Origin: Deltaproteobacteria bacterium
Lineage (GTDB): Bacteria; Desulfobacterota; Syntrophorhabdia; Syntrophorhabdales; Syntrophorhabdaceae
DNA length: 9,168 nucleotides
Assembly: GCA_003506795.1 (NCBI GenBank)
Contig: DNYO01000290.1
Location: forward strand, 1 to 9,168
Direction: 5' to 3'
The notes beneath the pieces are model-generated. The model was not told where the DNA came from. It saw nothing but the letters and a program-made list of their open reading frames with translations, and did not search any database. The position numbers and the translations under genes were made by a program. Of the stretch, positions 6,710-9,168 are shown piece after piece. Position 1 is the stretch's first letter. Each line of letters opens with the position of its first letter.

Positions 6710-6762
6710 GGACACCGGGACACGCAGCTTTTCTCCGGTCCGCGCATCCCGAACCCGGAGCC

Positions 6763-6840
6763 CTAGAAATGCTTTTTCAGTGACACCCTGATGATAACGT
6801 ACACAACGATGATTACGCCGATTATTACGATATATTTCAT
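6763..6840 (-). CDS. possible 25-residue single-helix membrane peptide
   Basis: A short open frame begins at ATG 6840 and ends at TAG 6763. Residues 3-17 are almost all Ile, Val, Tyr and Gly (MKYIVIIGVIIVVYVIIR), followed by a polar basic tail with SLKKHF. This is the pattern of a one-pass membrane peptide with a short hydrophobic helix and positive charges at the C end. It starts 33 bases after the purH stop on the same strand, so it could be translated from the purH transcript. The ribosome site is weak: the nearest purine-rich AGGA is about 14 bases upstream. I recognise no family, and chance cannot be excluded at this length. Confidence 0.4.
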   Translation of the reverse strand: MKYIVIIGVIIVVYVIIRVSLKKHF

Positions 6841-6873
6841 CTTATATCCGTCGTTCCTCGTCCCTTCGCCAGC

Positions 6874-8160
6874 CTAATGTTTGAAAAGCCTCTGGCCGGC
6901 GAAAACCATGGCCACGTCCTTTTCGTTGCAGGCCTCGATGACCTCGTAGTCACGTTCCGATCCGCCCGGCTGGATCACGCCCCTGGCCCCTTCCTTTATG
7001 GCGGCATCCACACCGTCCCTGAAGGGGAAGAAACCGTCGGAGACAATCACCGAACCCTGAAGACCGGCGTTATGATCTCGTGTGTAGATGTCTATCGCAA
7101 TGAGATCCTTCATATCCCTGCGGCCCTGGGCCGCCTCCAGTTTGAAGACCGCATAGGGCACCCCGTACTTCCGGAAGACCTCGGTGTCCGCAAACTTCTT
7201 GTAGGCCTTGAAAATGGCGATCTCGACAACGCCCACCCGGTCCTGTTCTCCCGTGCCGATGGCCACGGTGGCCTCGTCCTTCACGAAGAGCGCCGAATTG
7301 GAACTCACGCCCGACTCGACGTACCAGCCGAAGAGCATGTCACGATACTCGTCGTCGGTAGGCATTCTCTTTATCCGGTACGTTTCACCTTTATAAACCG
7401 CCTCGGCAGGTTTAAGATCATCCCTGCCCTTGATCCTGTACGGCTGTGATTCCTGAAGGATCAGACCGCCATCCATCAGGGATTTGAAATCTATGGTCCT
7501 CTTCGTCTTGAATGCGCCGAGCCGCTCTATCTCCTTTATCTGCACCAGCCGAAGGTTCTTCCATTTCTTCAGGATGTCGATGGCGCCGCCCTCAAATTCC
7601 GGGGCGCAGACCACTTCAAAGTAATAGGGCACCATGGCCTTCGCCGTCTCCACATCAAGGGTTTTTGTAAAGAGGACAGCCCCTCCGAAGGCGGCTATCC
7701 TGTCGCACCAAAAGGCCTTCTCGAAAGCCTCGGCCGATGTGGAACCGTATGCCGCCCCGCAGGGATTGTTGTGTTTCATAATGGAACACGCCGGCTTCTG
7801 ATCGAGGAATTTCAGAATATTCAAACCATTGTCCACATCTGTCAGGTTGATTTTCCCCGGGTGTTTGCCCACCTGGAGCATATCCTTTTCGGTTATCTTG
7901 CTGACAAGACCGGTATCATGGTCAAAGAAACGGGCATCGCCCAGCGTGATGTTGCCGTTTATCATTTCGTACATGGCCGAGGGCTGGTCAGGGTTTTCTC
8001 CGTAGCGAAGGCCCCGCTCGACGTCGCATTTTTCATCGGCGTCAAATATGTTCCAGACCTTTTTTTTGTAAATGAGGACCTGTCCGCCGAGATCTATCTT
8101 GATGGTATCAGGAAAATTGTCCTTGACGATCTTCTTGTACATCCCCTTGATATCTTCCAT
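6874..8160 (-). CDS. purH: stand-alone AICAR formyltransferase (PurH formyltransferase domain only)
   Basis: Transfers a formyl group from 10-formyl-tetrahydrofolate to AICAR to give FAICAR, the penultimate step of IMP synthesis. The 428 residues correspond to the formyltransferase part of PurH. Seen are RYGENPDQPSAMY (52-64), the catalytic Lys129-His130 pair in KHNNPCGAA (the family's KH motif), DRIAAFGGAV (153-162), SNSALFVKD (287-295), IGTGEQDRV (301-309), SDGFFPFRDGV (374-384), IQPGGSERD (396-404) and AMVFAGQRLFKH at the end. Usual PurH has about 515-530 residues with an N-terminal methylglyoxal-synthase-like IMP cyclohydrolase domain. Here that domain is absent, and RYGENP sits only about 50 residues from the start. 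The ATG at 8160 has AGGAG (8170-8166) five bases upstream, so the short form appears genuine, not a truncation. IMP cyclohydrolase must be encoded elsewhere. It lies downstream of transketolase across a repeat element. Confidence 0.93.
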   Translation of the reverse strand: MEDIKGMYKKIVKDNFPDTIKIDLGGQVLIYKKKVWNIFDADEKCDVERGLRYGENPDQPSAMYEMINGNITLGDARFFDHDTGLVSKITEKDMLQVGKHPGKINLTDVDNGLNILKFLDQKPACSIMKHNNPCGAAYGSTSAEAFEKAFWCDRIAAFGGAVLFTKTLDVETAKAMVPYYFEVVCAPEFEGGAIDILKKWKNLRLVQIKEIERLGAFKTKRTIDFKSLMDGGLILQESQPYRIKGRDDLKPAEAVYKGETYRIKRMPTDDEYRDMLFGWYVESGVSSNSALFVKDEATVAIGTGEQDRVGVVEIAIFKAYKKFADTEVFRKYGVPYAVFKLEAAQGRRDMKDLIAIDIYTRDHNAGLQGSVIVSDGFFPFRDGVDAAIKEGARGVIQPGGSERDYEVIEACNEKDVAMVFAGQRLFKH

Positions 8161-8179
8161 GAAGGCTCCTTAGTGAAAA

Positions 8180-8330
8180 CGGGTAATAAGAAGATGGGTA
8201 ATAGGTAATGGGTAATGGGTTCATAGGAAAGACCCGATCACCAAGCATCCTCCCTTTACCTCTCCTCCCCTACCCCGTCTTTTGGTTTTTTACAGCCCAT
8301 CACCTATTACCTATAACCCATCACCTATTC
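8180..8330. repeat. heptad-repeat inverted element, copy B (transketolase-purH spacer)
   Basis: The left arm has four contiguous heptads at 8193-8220 (GATGGGT, AATAGGT, AATGGGT, AATGGGT), preceded by a degenerate CGGGTAATAAGAA. The right arm at 8295-8329 is five heptads in reverse complement (GCCCATC, ACCTATT, ACCTATA, ACCCATC, ACCTATT). The 74-base centre (8221-8294) includes a pyrimidine-rich tract at 8247-8280. The right arm shares CCCATCACCTATTACC exactly with copy A, and the G-rich arm is on the left in both. The right arm runs into the end of the transketolase gene and contains its stop codon (8311-8313). The element ends about ten bases before the purH ribosome site. Confidence 0.78.
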
Positions 8331-9168
8331 TCTTCACCACACTGTCCACATCCAGTCCCTGGCTTGCCAGGACCTCGTCCGTGTCACCCGACGCACCGTA
8401 AGAGGTGGCGCCGAAGGAAAGGAAGGCACCTTTGAAGCCGAGTTTGAGGAGACTTTTCGTGATGATAGGGACTATGCCGGTGTTTACGTTGTGGTCTTCA
8501 TAGGTGACGATTACTGGCAAGGAGGCGAGTTTCGCCATTACGGCCTCGTCGTCCTCGTCGACGCAGGGCATGTTAATGACGGCAAAGGTCTTTCCCTTTT
8601 CGGAAAGTTTTTGCCTCACCGAGAAGGCCCGTGAAACGAATCCGCCGTAGGTTATGATCGCCCCGTCCTTTCCATCGGCCATGACGTCCATCTTGCCGTA
8701 TTCAAAAACGTAGGATCCCGAAAAATAGGCTTCCCCTTCATTCCTGTACATTACGGGCCAGCGGTTGCGGCCCATGCCGATAAAGAAATTTCCCTTCGTG
8801 CCTGCCACATAGCGGATGACCCGGTCCGTCTGGTTGGGGTCGCAGGGCACGATCGTCTTTGCCCGGTAAAGACCGCGGGCCAGGCCGATATAGTCGATGC
8901 ACTGGTGGGTTTTGCCGTCGGGCCCCACATCAAGTCCAACGTGCGTGATGGCCGTCTTCAGGTTCGTATCGTTTATGTCGTTTATACGCTGCTGGTTGTA
9001 CGTCTCGTCAATCCCGAATACGCCGAAGTCCGCAAAAAAAGTGAGCACCCCTTTGGCTGACAGTGCCCCCGCCACGGTCGCGGTATTATGCTCCTGAATG
9101 CCGCCCTGGAAGAAGTAATCCGGATATGCCTTGGCGAAATCGGCCGTCTTGACCGAGCTTGCCAGGTC
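8311..9168 (-). CDS. tkt: transketolase, C-terminal part (5' end beyond the window)
   Basis: The frame is open to the window edge, giving 285 residues of a thiamine-diphosphate enzyme that moves two-carbon units between sugar phosphates in the pentose phosphate pathway. The fragment begins in the pyrimidine-binding domain with DLASSVKT (1-8), then GGIQEHN (22-28), whose Glu26 matches the glutamate that activates the thiamine aminopyrimidine. DVGPDGKTHQ (80-89) has the conserved His-Gln, followed by the C-terminal domain with IVTYEDHNVNTGI and SFGATSYGASGDTDEVL. The internal GTG at 9075 is not the start, because conserved sequence continues upstream. It differs from DXS, which has GIAEQH at this place. 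Whether the full gene also has the ThDP-binding N-half or is a split transketolase subunit cannot be seen. The last five codons and stop lie inside a heptad repeat. Confidence 0.9.
   Translation of the reverse strand, partial: DLASSVKTADFAKAYPDYFFQGGIQEHNTATVAGALSAKGVLTFFADFGVFGIDETYNQQRINDINDTNLKTAITHVGLDVGPDGKTHQCIDYIGLARGLYRAKTIVPCDPNQTDRVIRYVAGTKGNFFIGMGRNRWPVMYRNEGEAYFSGSYVFEYGKMDVMADGKDGAIITYGGFVSRAFSVRQKLSEKGKTFAVINMPCVDEDDEAVMAKLASLPVIVTYEDHNVNTGIVPIITKSLLKLGFKGAFLSFGATSYGASGDTDEVLASQGLDVDSVVKRIGDGL

Noticed and set aside
9075..9075. GTG at 9075 as the start of a short transketolase
   Set aside because: The frame remains open to the edge and encodes the conserved DLASSVKT and GIQEHN motifs, so the gene is partial, not short.

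Overview
The window looks like a chromosomal segment of an anaerobic, motile deltaproteobacterium-like organism (Desulfobacterota in the broad sense). The evidence is a GcdA-type carboxyltransferase like those of anaerobes that ferment glutarate/glutaconate or degrade aromatic acids syntrophically, a stand-alone AICAR formyltransferase, a flagellar-type sigma-28 promoter, and a 16S rRNA 5' end of ordinary bacterial type. A syntrophic aromatic-acid degrader such as a Syntrophorhabdus relative is my best guess. It is an inference: only about 63 bases of 16S are present.

Layout. Bases 1-63 are the 5' end of a 16S rRNA gene on the minus strand, cut by the window edge, with a strong rRNA promoter (TTGACA-16-TATACT), an A/T-rich upstream element and a boxA in the leader. 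Divergent from it is a methyl-accepting chemotaxis protein gene (433-2076, +) behind a near-perfect sigma-28 (FliA) promoter. Everything from 2122 to 9168 reads on the minus strand, in transcription order: 3' part of a transketolase gene (cut by the right edge), AICAR formyltransferase (purH-like, formyltransferase domain only), a possible 25-residue membrane peptide, glutaconyl-CoA decarboxylase alpha subunit (gcdA) with its own promoter and a strong terminator, then bioF and bioA. The MCP gene and bioA converge on a shared 3' region that holds a hairpin.

How the genes relate. Glutaconyl-CoA decarboxylase is biotin-dependent in the known family. The next two genes make biotin precursors (BioF makes KAPA, BioA converts it to DAPA), so gcdA-bioF-bioA is a plausible functional neighbourhood, although a textbook terminator separates gcdA from bioF. 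Transketolase and AICAR formyltransferase are linked loosely through pentose phosphate and purine synthesis.

The least ordinary DNA is a pair of related inverted-repeat elements built from heptads (consensus NATRGGT). One lies between bioF and bioA, the other between transketolase and purH. Both directly follow the 3' end of one gene and precede the ribosome-binding site of the next. In the second copy the repeat encodes the last codons and the stop of transketolase. A perfect inverted repeat over the -35 box of the gcdA promoter looks like an operator. I see no CRISPR array, transposase gene, tRNA or defence system.
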